Of a stretch of 64,000 bases of DNA, positions 1 through 10,400 are shown in pieces. A program made the translations under genes and the position numbers. The notes below the pieces were generated by a model. The model made no database searches and was not told where the DNA came from. It worked only from the letters and a program-made list of their open reading frames with translations. Origin of the DNA: Hydractinia symbiolongicarpus (taxonomy: Eukaryota; Cnidaria; Hydrozoa; Anthoathecata; Hydractiniidae); contig NC_079875.1 in assembly GCF_029227915.1 (NCBI RefSeq), forward strand, positions 22,373,001-22,437,000, in the 5' to 3' direction. Numbering within the stretch: position 1 is the first letter of the stretch; the number at the start of each line of letters is the position of its first letter.

Positions 1-108
1 AGAAGATGTGGCAGGTTTGTCTGAAGTCCTTTAAAATGAACAGAACTACATATCTGACGGCTTAGTAAGAAAATGTGATGCAATTGTAAAGCACACTTTT
101 AATGTTAA

Positions 109-1227
109 CAGCCCTCGAAATTAGCGTCGGCAATCGGCAATTGCCGTCGCAATTGCTGGCGCGGTTTCATTTCGCGACGGCAAAAAACTGCCGAGGCTAA
201 TCTTTGTTGCGCTTTCATTTTAAGGTAGAAAAGTAGGGGACATTTTGAATCGTGAACGCCAAACACGATGATCGAACGTCTGCGTATAGCGACTCTCTCA
301 ATCTTAACTTCCTTTTCTACATGTCCGAAATAGTATGCATGGCTATACTGTCACTTTTATTAATTTATTGTTTATTTTTCAGGTCATCAATAGCAAATAG
401 GCAAAAATATGCTTCGTTTTCAAATTATAAAAAATCTTTATCCACGTGGCTTAAAAAAATCTTCAAAATTCATTCAAAAAGTTCAGCTACATTTTAACAA
501 AATTTATGCAGAAATATTTTTAACCGCATGTGAGTTTCGTTTTAAAATTGTTCAAATAACACTTGCGGCATAAAGAAAATCCATTAAATTCGGACCTGCC
601 ATGGTTGCCAATTATTTTGTAAAATGAAGAAATTATCTACAATTAAATCCATGATAAAATTTCTGTTCAGCCTGTAAGTGCAGTTTTGCAGACTTGATTC
701 ATCCGTGCTTCGTCGCCGTTCTCCTCTGCATTTTTTAAGAACCGCATGGCTGGATTTCTTGTGTAAGACCTGGTTACCAACGACGAAGGGGCCAGGCAAA
801 AGAGATTTATGTCTACGTAGTTCTTTTAACAAGTCAGGAGTCGGTGAATCAGCTAGGATGGTCAGGTTGGCTATGAATAGGCTTGCTCGTGGATTATATG
901 GACCAGGACTATTCAATAATTCTAAGACTAAAAGTTTTCTACGAAGATGGAAATCTATCAGACGTTTTGTCCGACGAAATGTGGTGAGGGCTGCCATCGC
1001 ACGTTACAAAATGGATTTTATAGGTTGATTTTGAAAACTCTATTTTTCAGGTGTGCGATTAATTACAAGTTTCTCCTGAAAAAGACTGATATTTAAAGGG
1101 TAAGACTAACGAAGTTTAAAAAATAATATTTTTAAAATTGCCGACGCTTCACTCTCTCGCGTCGCCAAATTATTGCCGAGGAATTGCCGCTGCAAACAAC
1201 GGGTTTTTGGGCTGATTTCGAGGGCTG
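109..1227. mobile_element. hAT-like non-autonomous element with GC-rich subterminal repeats
   Basis: The ends form an imperfect inverted repeat: CAGCCCTCGAAATTAG at the left and the complement of CAGCCCTCGAAATCAG at the right. The flanks TGTTAA (103-108) and TGCTAA (1228-1233) look like a 6-bp target duplication with one mismatch. Just inside both ends lie repeated GCGTCGGCA/TTGCCG motifs, much richer in GC than the surroundings. The same terminus and the same GCGTCGGCA motif occur in the element at 54935-61078, so the two belong to one family. CAG ends and short duplications fit the 5-6 bp branch of hAT elements; that is inference. An open frame at 678-1028 (plus) is rich in Arg and Lys; I do not recognise it and see no transposase motif. 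Confidence 0.7.
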
Positions 1228-1479
1228 TGCTAAAGAATATGTAAAAATGTATCTTCTATTAAAGAACAATATAGATGACAAGTGATGAAAAGTCGTATTA
1301 TTATACTTAGTTTGTGTTAAATTTTTGTTTTAAAGATTTCAATATCCCTTTAAAAATATCTACACTAAAAATGCATGGAAAATATCTACACTAAAAGATC
1401 TTATCTAACAATTAAAGGTTATGGGGTGGCAATTCAGCCAATAAACAGTATTTGTTGCAAAAAATGTTTCTTAGCCACA

Positions 1480-1838
1480 TTTGACAAATTTCCAGAACAA
1501 AGCATTATTACTCTGAAGTAACATTTTGAACTGCAATGAAAAATTTTGTGCTAGGGAATGCATCTGGACCAAATTTTTGGCATGCTCTTCTGGTGTATCA
1601 CTAACTAGCTCTAATTCATTAAAAGTTTTTGCAAATACTTTTTAACAAACACTGTTGCACCCTCTAATCTATGAAGTTTTGCTTTGTATGCTTTACGAAA
1701 TGCACCATTTGCAAATGATGTCCCTACCTTTTTCCCATTCCATGTCACTTAATTTAAAATCAGTAACATGGATCACTTGAGCTTGCTTTTCAACAGCTTT
1801 TACAAGTTTGCCTAATTTTTGGACATTTTGATAGCTTT
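1480..1838 (-). pseudogene. alpha-kinase domain fragment, frameshifted
   Basis: Translated on the minus strand, three consecutive pieces in different frames resemble the N-terminal half of an alpha-kinase (MHCK/eEF2K type) domain: a lead-in ending KLSDMEWEKG, then FANGAFRKAYKAKL with GATVFVKKYL, then TPEEHAKNLVQMHSLAQNF. The order and spacing fit the family, in which a GAMR-AYKA-like strand precedes a conserved lysine and an EEH..VQMH helix. At least two single-base frame changes separate the pieces and no catalytic C-lobe is visible, so this is a broken copy or a cargo remnant. It lies a few hundred bases from a transposon end at 2285. Confidence 0.6.
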
Positions 1839-2239
1839 AAGTTAGGAGGATGCACTATACTCCACTATTATTATAACGAGAATATATGCTAACACTTACT
1901 GAAAGAGAAAAAAGTCATGTTAAGGCTTTATAAACAAAATATGTATCAATTTTATTGATGGTAACTTTTGAAGGTGTTTTAATTTCATTTTTTTATTAAA
2001 ATCTTCCCATTGCTGCTTTTCTTCATTTCTCCTTTTCCCCACCATCTTATTTTATAAATCTTTCGTCGCAAAGCATTCTAAAAGCCATATAGCTTTAAAT
2101 ATCAATATATTGCCAGCTCTTTGCCATGCAAAAAATTTAATTCAATTTTAGTTTGGATATTTTTAAACATAATTTGTTTTTAAAACTAAATTTTAGCAAG
2201 AATTAAATATGTTTAAAATTAAAAAGTGATTTAAATTTA

Positions 2240-2285
2240 TTTTTAAAGTAAAGAAATATTGTGTGGCAGTTCTCGTCCACTATAC
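2240..2285. repeat. solitary end of the TAAT-type TIR element
   Basis: GTGTGGCAGTTCTCG followed by CCACTATAC closely matches the right terminus at 38896 (and, inverted, the left terminus at 27249). The inner side has the same A/T-rich run of TTTAAATTTATTTTTAAAG type. No matching left end is visible upstream, so this is a solo end or a deleted element. The alpha-kinase remnant just inside it may have been its cargo (inference). Confidence 0.6.
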
Positions 2286-3335
2286 TGATCAAAAATAAAT
2301 GCCTCTGCACACACCTCAATTAATTCTGGTATTATGTCTTTTGTTCACCTCACCTCTGTTATGGTGTGTTATAAAAAGGGCAATTTCCACAGTATTAGAA
2401 CACTGTGGAAATTTTGTAACTCACATCACAGGAAATTTCTAAATAACGACATCAATTTCCTAGCCTAAAAATATCATAAGCATAAAAGCAGCACAAGGAG
2501 TGTTAAAAAAGAATAAATCTTCATCTGAATTGGGCATTTGTTAATAAATTGAAGCTTTTGCCTGAATTTCACAACCAAATCAGAAAACAGTATAACAAAC
2601 AAGGACTGTGCGTCTAATAAGCCTTTGTTTTTCACAGTAATGCTTTATTAACTTTACATGTATTTACACAAGTTGTACAACCACGTGTAGGGCTCTATGT
2701 CTGCATTAAGAACCTTCACATATCTTTTGTTATTATGGGTTGCAAACTATAACATTTTAAAAAGATATGATAAAGTCTTTTGTTCTCACATAAAATATGC
2801 AAGCCATTTTTAAAAGACAGACACTAACTTCTTCATACCTTCCACCCCTAGAATCCTCTAAAACGGGAGATTGAGTGAACTTAGTTTAGAGATTCCATGA
2901 GGCGCCACCATGTTAGGCACCTAGGGGAAAAATTTAACATAAGGAGCCTTTAGATGCTCGGAAAATGCATTTCCGAGATTCTTTAAGATAAGATAACTGA
3001 CCACCATTTCTTTACAATTTTAGTTAAAAACTATGGCAGTACGAGGTTTAAGGCTGTTTTCCACCAGACATTATTGTGTTAAAGAAGAATGAATATGATT
3101 GTACATTATTTTAAGAATTTAAATTTCTGCTGGGTTAACTTACCTAACGTAAATGTATGGTTTTTATACAATTTTATCATGTACACGACTTACCCACAAG
3201 AACAAAGTAGTAGTAGTAGCAGTATTTATTTTGTGTGTGATTTTACATTAAATAAATACCTACTGGGAGACCATCAGATAGTATAAATACTAATGTAGGT
3301 GATGGCCACCTATATAAGATCAAACGATTGCAATA
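2286..3335. other. intergenic, no gene recognised
   Basis: AT-rich sequence with only short random frames. A roughly 110-bp stretch at 2846-2945 begins with CCCCTAG and ends with CTAGGGG, which may be a very short inverted-repeat element, but no duplication is evident. Confidence 0.4.
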
Positions 3336-3339
3336 AGCA

Positions 3340-4200
3340 GTATAACACTACAAAAAAAAATTTTTAGTAAAATCTTTTATGCAGTGGAGAGATTAGTGTT
3401 AGAGCAATCCCGAAGATATTTTTTTAGTTGTTTTAGAGTGAGAGAGGCTATAGGTCGTATTGGTGAAAGTGTTGTTGGATATTGTTCCAATTAATATTAG
3501 ATTGGTAACATAGATTTTCGACCAAATGAGGTAGTCCTAACAGAAGGTCTAGCTAGAAGTTTAATGGATTTACTTCTTGTTGAATGATTAGATGAATGGC
3601 AGACCAATTTAAAAATATCACAACTATTACCTGGAGAATGCAGATTTATTTAAAAGTTATAATAATGTTGAGAAATTTTATAAGATCTGAAAGTAAAAGA
3701 AATTAAGATTAAGAAAAATAGGATTTGATGGTGAGTTAAAATTAGAAAAAGTAATGATTTGGAGAGCAGCTTTTTGTAAGCGAAAAATTCTACATGACTT
3801 TGAAGTGAGACCCCACACTTGTGGACTATAAGAAATATGAAAAGAAAATAATGCATGGTAAATTGAAAGTATATCCTTAGGCACATAATATCTTAGCTTG
3901 CAAAAAGCTCCATTTCTTTTTCTTAATTTATTACCAATATAAGATATGTGAAAATCCCAATCTAGAAATTCATTTATTAATATACCTAGATATCTTACAT
4001 GAGATGAGAATTCAAGGTTTTTTTCCATTTAATTTCATCGTTATATCATAGTTGACTGCTTTATTTCTTTGCCTATATAGAATGACTTCAGTCTTTGCTA
4101 CATTTAATGCTATTTTGTTTGCAGTTAGTCATTTATATATACATTTTAAATCTATATTTAAATGCTTCTGCATTTTTTTCAGATTATGGTTAGCATATAA
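3340..4200 (-). pseudogene. LINE reverse transcriptase C-terminal fragment
   Basis: Minus-strand translation gives the thumb and post-RT region typical of CR1/Jockey-like non-LTR elements: NKIALNVAKTEVILYR, then VRYLGILINEFLDWDFHI (the Y-LG-I-D motif after the RT core), a KLRYYVPK...YHALFSFHISYSPQVWG helix pair, and towards 3400 the C-terminal LKQLKKYLRDCSN. Stops and frame changes interrupt it after about 3678. No palm motif is present, so only the 3' third of an element remains. Confidence 0.75.
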
Positions 4201-4622
4201 CAGAGACAAAATCTTACTGAATTGTGAGAGAATCAAACAGTTTCTTGGTCTGGCTGAATACAGGAATCTTTTTTGAATTATTTTGCATTGATTTTAAAAA
4301 TTCTTGAAGGCAAATGCTGCTTAAAAGGGAGAATATTCTTTCAAATGGGAGTCAGGAGGGTATGTTTGCTCAAAACGGGAGGGTAAGCTTTGACGGAGCG
4401 TTGTAAGTTTTTTTGCACTAGTCACGTCCTTCTGTACACATTTCCTATTTAAATTATTTACATTTATGAGCCCATCTGACAACGTTGCTTTATTTTCATA
4501 CGATTTTGTGAATTTTAAATAAAAGGGAGGTTATAGCTAATCAGATAGCATCGATGGCAACTACAAGTATGAGGAGCTTTTAAAAAAGTAACAGCACATT
4601 TAATAAAAAATATAGATTCCAC

Positions 4623-4721
4623 CTCTTTTATAGTTGCATTCTCTGAAACTTCTATAACTTCTTTACTAGTTGCTGTTTTCACAGTAATTTTTATTTTGTC
4701 CGCACTGTCACCATCCGCCAT
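4623..4721 (-). CDS. ubiquilin-like protein, first coding exon (UBL start)
   Basis: The 33 encoded residues begin MADGDSADKIKITVKT and end ATIKE, which is the beginning of an N-terminal ubiquitin-like domain of ubiquilin type (I-K-x-T-V-K-T followed by a strand and an N-A-T-I-K turn). A GT donor (GAG|GTGGAA) follows directly at 4622-4621, and the reading beyond it loses all similarity. Ubiquilins shuttle ubiquitinated clients to the proteasome through an N-terminal UBL and a C-terminal UBA. No further exon is recognisable between here and the window start, so the rest probably lies outside behind a long intron filled with repeats. A retro-copied or truncated UBL gene is the alternative. Confidence 0.6.
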
Positions 4722-4797
4722 TTTGAAAACCGTATTAATGCTTTACTTAACGCCCTATCTCTTATTAACCGCCCTATAAAGAACACCTCTCCACTAA

Positions 4798-5217
4798 GGG
4801 GCTGATCATATGGGAAATATTTCTTCGGTAAAACCGGGTAAATATTTCAGCATGATATCAAGTCAAGATGTCGGTTTGTTAACAAACTTTTAACAAAATT
4901 TGGTTTCGTTTCTATGAGAAAAAACATTTATCCACCTACCGAGATCTCGTGTACGCATGATCGAGATCTCGGTAAGCATTTTCCCATATGAACAGAAGTT
5001 TCCTCGGTAGGCGAGATCAATTTATGTCGATTTGGCATAATTTTCAAAAAAAAACAATAGATTCTGAACACAATAAACAATAGAAACTTATCACATATTA
5101 TTTTCTCATCCGAGGAAAAGTTTTCTTGCCTATGCCATATGAACAGAAAGTAAAAATTATAACATGCTGAAATATTTCCCCGCTAACCAAGAAAATATTT
5201 CCCATATAAACAGCCCC
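4798..5217. mobile_element. PIF/Harbinger-type MITE
   Basis: About 420 bp with long inverted repeats (close to 58 bp, imperfect): GGGGCTG at the left, CAGCCCC at the right, both followed inward by ATATGGGAAATATTT and ending in ATATTTCAGCATG. It is flanked by TAA on both sides (4795-4797 and 5218-5220). A GGG-starting TIR with a TWA trinucleotide duplication is the hallmark of PIF/Harbinger and Tourist-like MITEs. There is no coding capacity. It lies about 80 bp upstream of the ubiquilin-like start codon, possibly within its promoter. Confidence 0.8.
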
Positions 5218-5447
5218 TAAAAACCTTTAAAATTTAATAACGCCCGTTTGCAATAAACACCCCTATTTGATAGCAAAGGGTGTTAATTAAAATTCTAAGT
5301 AAATCAGGGACAAATTTCATTATCGTCCAGAGTTGTTTGAGATTTAAACCTGGGGTCGAGAATATAGCTTTTTTCGAGCTATTTAATTAAAATTATAAAA
5401 AATTTTACGGATCATCAAATTTTTACGGATCATCATTCGCTCAATAT

Positions 5448-5582
5448 ATGGAAGGGGATCTCCGTGAAAGACCGTCTGTTATATGGAAGCAATCTTCACA
5501 CAAAGGATCCGTTTTTCCCAAACTGACTCTGTCTGATGTTGAAAAGGCGAATGCGGACGACGAGTTTGTAATTGTTGATTGA
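5448..5582 (+). CDS. unidentified short ORF, possible 3' terminal exon
   Basis: Forty-four residues beginning MEGDLRERPSVIWKQ and ending with an acidic tail ANADDEFVIVD. The frame is open upstream of the Met as well. The composition looks more like real coding sequence than the surrounding AT-rich DNA. I cannot assign a family. Its position inside the TTAACGCCC element suggests the end of a transposon gene. Confidence 0.25.
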   Translation: MEGDLRERPSVIWKQSSHKGSVFPKLTLSDVEKANADDEFVIVD

Positions 5583-5699
5583 TATCAAGGATAAATATAT
5601 TTTGGAATTACGAAGTTAAGTTTTTAACGCCCTTCTTCTTATCAACGCCCTGAATTTCAAAAATTAAATAAACATCTAGGGCGTTAATTATAGTCAGTT

Positions 5700-7412
5700 C
5701 CCCACTGAGAACCGATATGTGCACCCCTGTGTTTCGGGTCCCTGCGCCAACTTTCTATTTTTAAATCCCAAAAGGAGTGAAATGAGATATGTTAGGCTTA
5801 CTCTTTCGGTCCCCGCGGGGATGTTTGAGGCGTTTTAAGGACTCACTAAATTCGCTAGATTTAAAATTCTTTATCATGTTACAGCTGAAACGGAAGGCTG
5901 GTGTTGTTGTCTTCTTCAAACTGCGAGCATATAGTAATGGTGGAATGTGGATAAAATGGCACGTAATATAGCTAGCCAATCCATACAGCTGACAGATAGC
6001 CTGTGTTGTTTTAAATGAATTTATCAATGCGAAATAAGAGAGTTTATCTTTTAGATAAGATTTGAAAAGACGCTATTTCCGCTGACGCTATAAGAGTTTT
6101 AAAACGACAATGTGTAAATTTTCTTGTTTGTGTTTTTTATGTTAGTACAGTTCTGTATAGCGCTAGTCAAAATGTAGAAACGTTATCCAGGAAAAATTTT
6201 CCTTTTTCTTTGCACTTGCATCAAAATAAACAGAAAGTTTTTGGTTAAATGTTTATACGCAAGAATCCAGCATTGTGGCTTCCTTTTCATTTGTCATGAA
6301 GTTTCTTATGTTTTCTTTTTGGTACATGTTGTAATTCCACATAAAGTTCTCCACTACATACTTTTATATTTATAGAAACATATTTTATAATTTTACAATG
6401 ATTTCTTAACCTTTTTTTTACAAAAAGCTCTTTTGAAAGCAATACTTATCTTTTTAGGCCCGCTTTTTAAGTTGTTCCGTGCCGAATTTTTACTGAGTTA
6501 GGCTCAGCACATCTTAGACCCATTATATCAGCTGAAAGTTCCGAATAGAACTTATAAAAATTCAATACTAGCCGTAAGTCGTGAAGAAACCACGGTAAAA
6601 AACTTTAAAAAACTAATAATAACTCTATTTCGTGATAGGGTCACAATGAATTTCCACTGTCGCCTGACTTAGCTATGCTTCAAACTTCTACGCCACACTC
6701 GACATAAAAAATGCCAAATTGAAACATTCGCAAAAAGTGATAAATAAGAGTTATAAATGAAATAACTAATTTGAAAATAAACCATTTGCCTAATGAATTT
6801 ACCCAGGTAAACAATTGCTAAACAATTTTTAGGGCGTTTTTTCTTAAGTAGCTGAAGAATGTTTAGGGCGAAGTGCAAAACACAAACTGTTTATGTGTAA
6901 GAAAGATGAATCTACAAACAAATCCAATCCTGGAAATAAATTACCATAATCATAGCTGAGAAAGTTGTTTCTATGAAGTTATAAACACTACGAACTTGTC
7001 AATGTTTACATCAGACGGTGCTCCCATCAGGACGTCTAATTTTTGTTCCATAAAGCGACATGGCAGAGAATGGAGCTAGCGCGTTATCGACGTTGGTTTT
7101 TTGGGCTGCACCCCTGTAAAAGTAAAACTTTTGCACCTACTTACTGCTGAGTGATGCCGCTTAGCCATTTCAAGAAATAGCCAAAAATAGTCTTTTGAAA
7201 ACATTTTATGTGCGGAATTGTCGAGTGCCTACCTTGAGAATGTGATTCATAATATATATTACAATATTTACTCTCTGCTCAGCATCGGGAAATCTTCCCT
7301 AAAACTGTTTCAGTCAAAACACACAAGAAGACTTGCAAACATTTATTTCTCCTAGTAACAATATACAAATTCTAACATATTCCCGCCATCTTTATATTCG
7401 ATCCCGCCATCT
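5700..7412. other. intergenic region downstream of UQCRB, no gene recognised
   Basis: Nothing coding could be supported. A 21-bp direct duplication (CCCGCCATCTTTATATTCGA, two tandem copies near 7382-7424) overlaps the UQCRB stop codon region: the stop lies in the second copy, so the first copy may be a local slippage product. Confidence 0.4.
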
Positions 7413-10400
7413 TTATATTCGATCCCACTGTTCGCGCTCTATTCGTTCAGCTTTCGCTTGTTCGATCAGAGGACTCAAATAAAATACGTCCTGGAAAAAG
7501 AAATATTAGAGTCAATAAGTTGATAATACAGTTTGCATCTACAATCTAAACAAGGCAGCTAATTTCAAAGTTCGCCACAACAAACTTCTCAATATTCAGA
7601 GTGGACTTAGAATTTTTAAGTTATTTGGTAAATTCTAAATTCTTAAAATGTGCTACAGTATTGTTAATTTTTATTGGGATAAAGAGCCATTTTATTGTAA
7701 ATGGATAAGCCCTGAAAATATATTTTACTTACTTCTTACTTACTTACAAGTATATTCCATATTTGAAAAATGAGGAACAAAATGCTTTTGTGTCAATATT
7801 TTTGTTCAAGATTGAAGTTCTTATAGAAAATCAACTATCACATTTAAAAAGTCCACCTTCATTTATACACATAAAGAAATCTGCATTATTAGTAATCAAC
7901 TTAATTTTTGTTTATAGTGCTCCCACATTTTTTTCCTGTGCGTCCGTCTTTTAATTCTCAATTCGCTTGCGCACGATCTCGACACAATTTTACTTTTTCT
8001 CGATTTTAATGCTTTATATGAAATTTTGTTTCCTTCTTTCTATGCAGAACATGTAGGAGCTATGTAGCAGCTTCATAGTATGCTGCTTATTATGCCCTTT
8101 TTGTAAAACGGTAACCCAAAAAATGTACTGTAGGCTTAAAACCAACATTAAGGAGGGGTAAATAATCCTGCCCTTTTTTATATAATTCATACTGTGAAAC
8201 ATTGATTGTTTTAGAACATGGAAGGTATATTATCTAAGTGATTATCCACACGCCACAAAAAAACTGGCTTTTAAATAAAATGTATATTTGAAAATACGAG
8301 TCTTAGAGAAATAAAAGAATGTTTGTTGACATTAGTGGAAAAGTGGCGAAATTAAAAAAAATAGTCAGCATTATTTTTGTTGTTTTATCGATAACTACGC
8401 AAGACATTTTAGTCAAAAACCAGAAGATTACATTAAACGCTGGATAGCACGACATTGAAACTTTGCTAAACCCTTTTACATGAAATAATCATAAACTTTC
8501 CTGCTTATGTTTAACAAGGCTCAGGTAGCAAACGTAAAACTGTTGAATTCTGTTTAGAAAGATTATTTAAAATTTAATCAATATATCAGTTACTTTCATT
8601 TGAACATTTATTTATTTAGCCTGTGTGTTGTTGTTTCTGTTTCTCGTTTAGATATCCTAGCGACAATAATTGTGGGAAATGTAAGGTTAAAAAATAGTTG
8701 CTTTTTAGAAAAGAAGTTTAATTACTATTGATAAAAAAGGGAAAGGTGCATGCAAACCTCCTTTGGGTCGGTCCAATCTTCCTTTGGCAGAATTTGATGT
8801 TTCATCGATAAATCTAATGCACGTTTAATACGGAAAATTCTCTGATACTGCACTTCTTCTGGTAAGCGACTGATAGCCTTACTTACATCTTGGTTTTCTT
8901 CCATGTGAAGATCATCAGCTCTTAAACCTGAAGATTTATAATAATATTATTAAACTAGTCAATAAGCCTGGGAAAAATCCATTTAGGCAGTGAAATAATG
9001 GAGAAGATCTGTCGTTTAAATTTTGAAAACGTCAGCAATGACCTGATACAAAAATGTCCTTAAAAACTTCTATACATATATATCCTTCCATTGTATAGAG
9101 CTTAAACCACTTGTTACGAAAATCATGTGTTTTTGATGGTTAGAGATATTTGGGTTTAAACTTATTTCGATGAGGTCATCGTTGACACAACTTTTGAAAC
9201 TGGTACCATTTAGATGTAGATGTAGATGGTCCTTAGTTTAATGCCTTGGCATTGTGCTGGAACTTATTATTTAAAACCAGTTGGTTACAAAAATAAAATT
9301 TATTATTATATTTATTGTTAATCGACTTTTATTTTAATTTATTATTATTTTTATTGTTAATCGACATATATTTCAAGCATCCATAAATTACAATAGTTCT
9401 TAATGCTAAAAACGTAAGTAATAAATGCATGTACCAACTTAAATACTAGTGTATAGTTGCAACTACTTGCCACCCTTGTTTACCATGATACGACAGTTGT
9501 TCTTTTAAAGCTGATACATATGCACGCCTTTTTTCCAAAGCGATGATTAGCCCCAACACCAACCTTGACCCCAGGGCTGGTTCTCTTTTTATAAACCCTG
9601 GGGTCGAGGTAGCACCAACACGCGAAGTGCACAATGAAAAGATACGCAGTGCGTTTTATCTTATCACGTGTGCACATCCTACCTCCGCAAGCTTCTATGC
9701 TAGGTTTAAATCTGCAAGTTACATGCACATTCGATTTTGTTTCTAGTGGATTTTTTCAAGAGCAGAAAACAGTCTATAACTATTAAAATCCGGAAAGAAT
9801 AGCAAAATATTTCCAGTTAAGTTTTTTAAAGAATTATTTTGCACAGTATTATATACAGTGAAATATGGCTGAATTTCTTGCTACATTCTACCTCACTATA
9901 AATTGGATTATATTTATACTGTTTTGTATGCACAATTGATACTTTCAAAATGTTTAAAATCCAGTTTGTTAAGCATTTAAAATAAAATTTTATAAATATT
10001 TAATTAAAAAATCCAATCAAAAAAAAAAAGATTTTAGGACAAAATAACAGGCACACGCATAAAAAATGTAAAAGTATATATGATACAACATAAAAATATA
10101 AAAAAAATCAGGCCAACGGTTACCATAATAGTAGACCTGCAGCTTTAATATTTTTAAATCAAATTTATAGGTAAAAAAATTAAAGGCATAATCTATAAAA
10201 TCTGCTAAACAAACTACTAAATCTGCAAAAACAAAATCTATTGATATATGCATCAGTTCATGTTAATGGTGGCAAGTTTTTTGCAACTTCAAGCCAAAAA
10301 ACCTTGTGGTTTAATGGTTGTAACGTATGAGAAGGACTTTTTCTTTAATCATTTACAAGTACGTCTTTTATTATTCCAGTTAGGATCTCCATTAAATTTG

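Larger units (their letters stand above)
4747..5690. mobile_element. possible TIR element with TTAACGCCCTA ends
   Basis: The left border reads TTAACGCCCTA and the right border its reverse complement; further AACGCCCT copies lie inside both ends (4769, 5223, 5628, 5650). It encloses the Harbinger-type MITE at 4798-5217 and the short open frame at 5448-5582. I see no clear target duplication, so the exact limits are uncertain. Confidence 0.4.

Noticed and set aside
584-1028. Overlapping frames of over 110 codons on both strands
   Set aside because: Neither shows a recognisable motif; both lie in a short non-autonomous element and may be open by chance.
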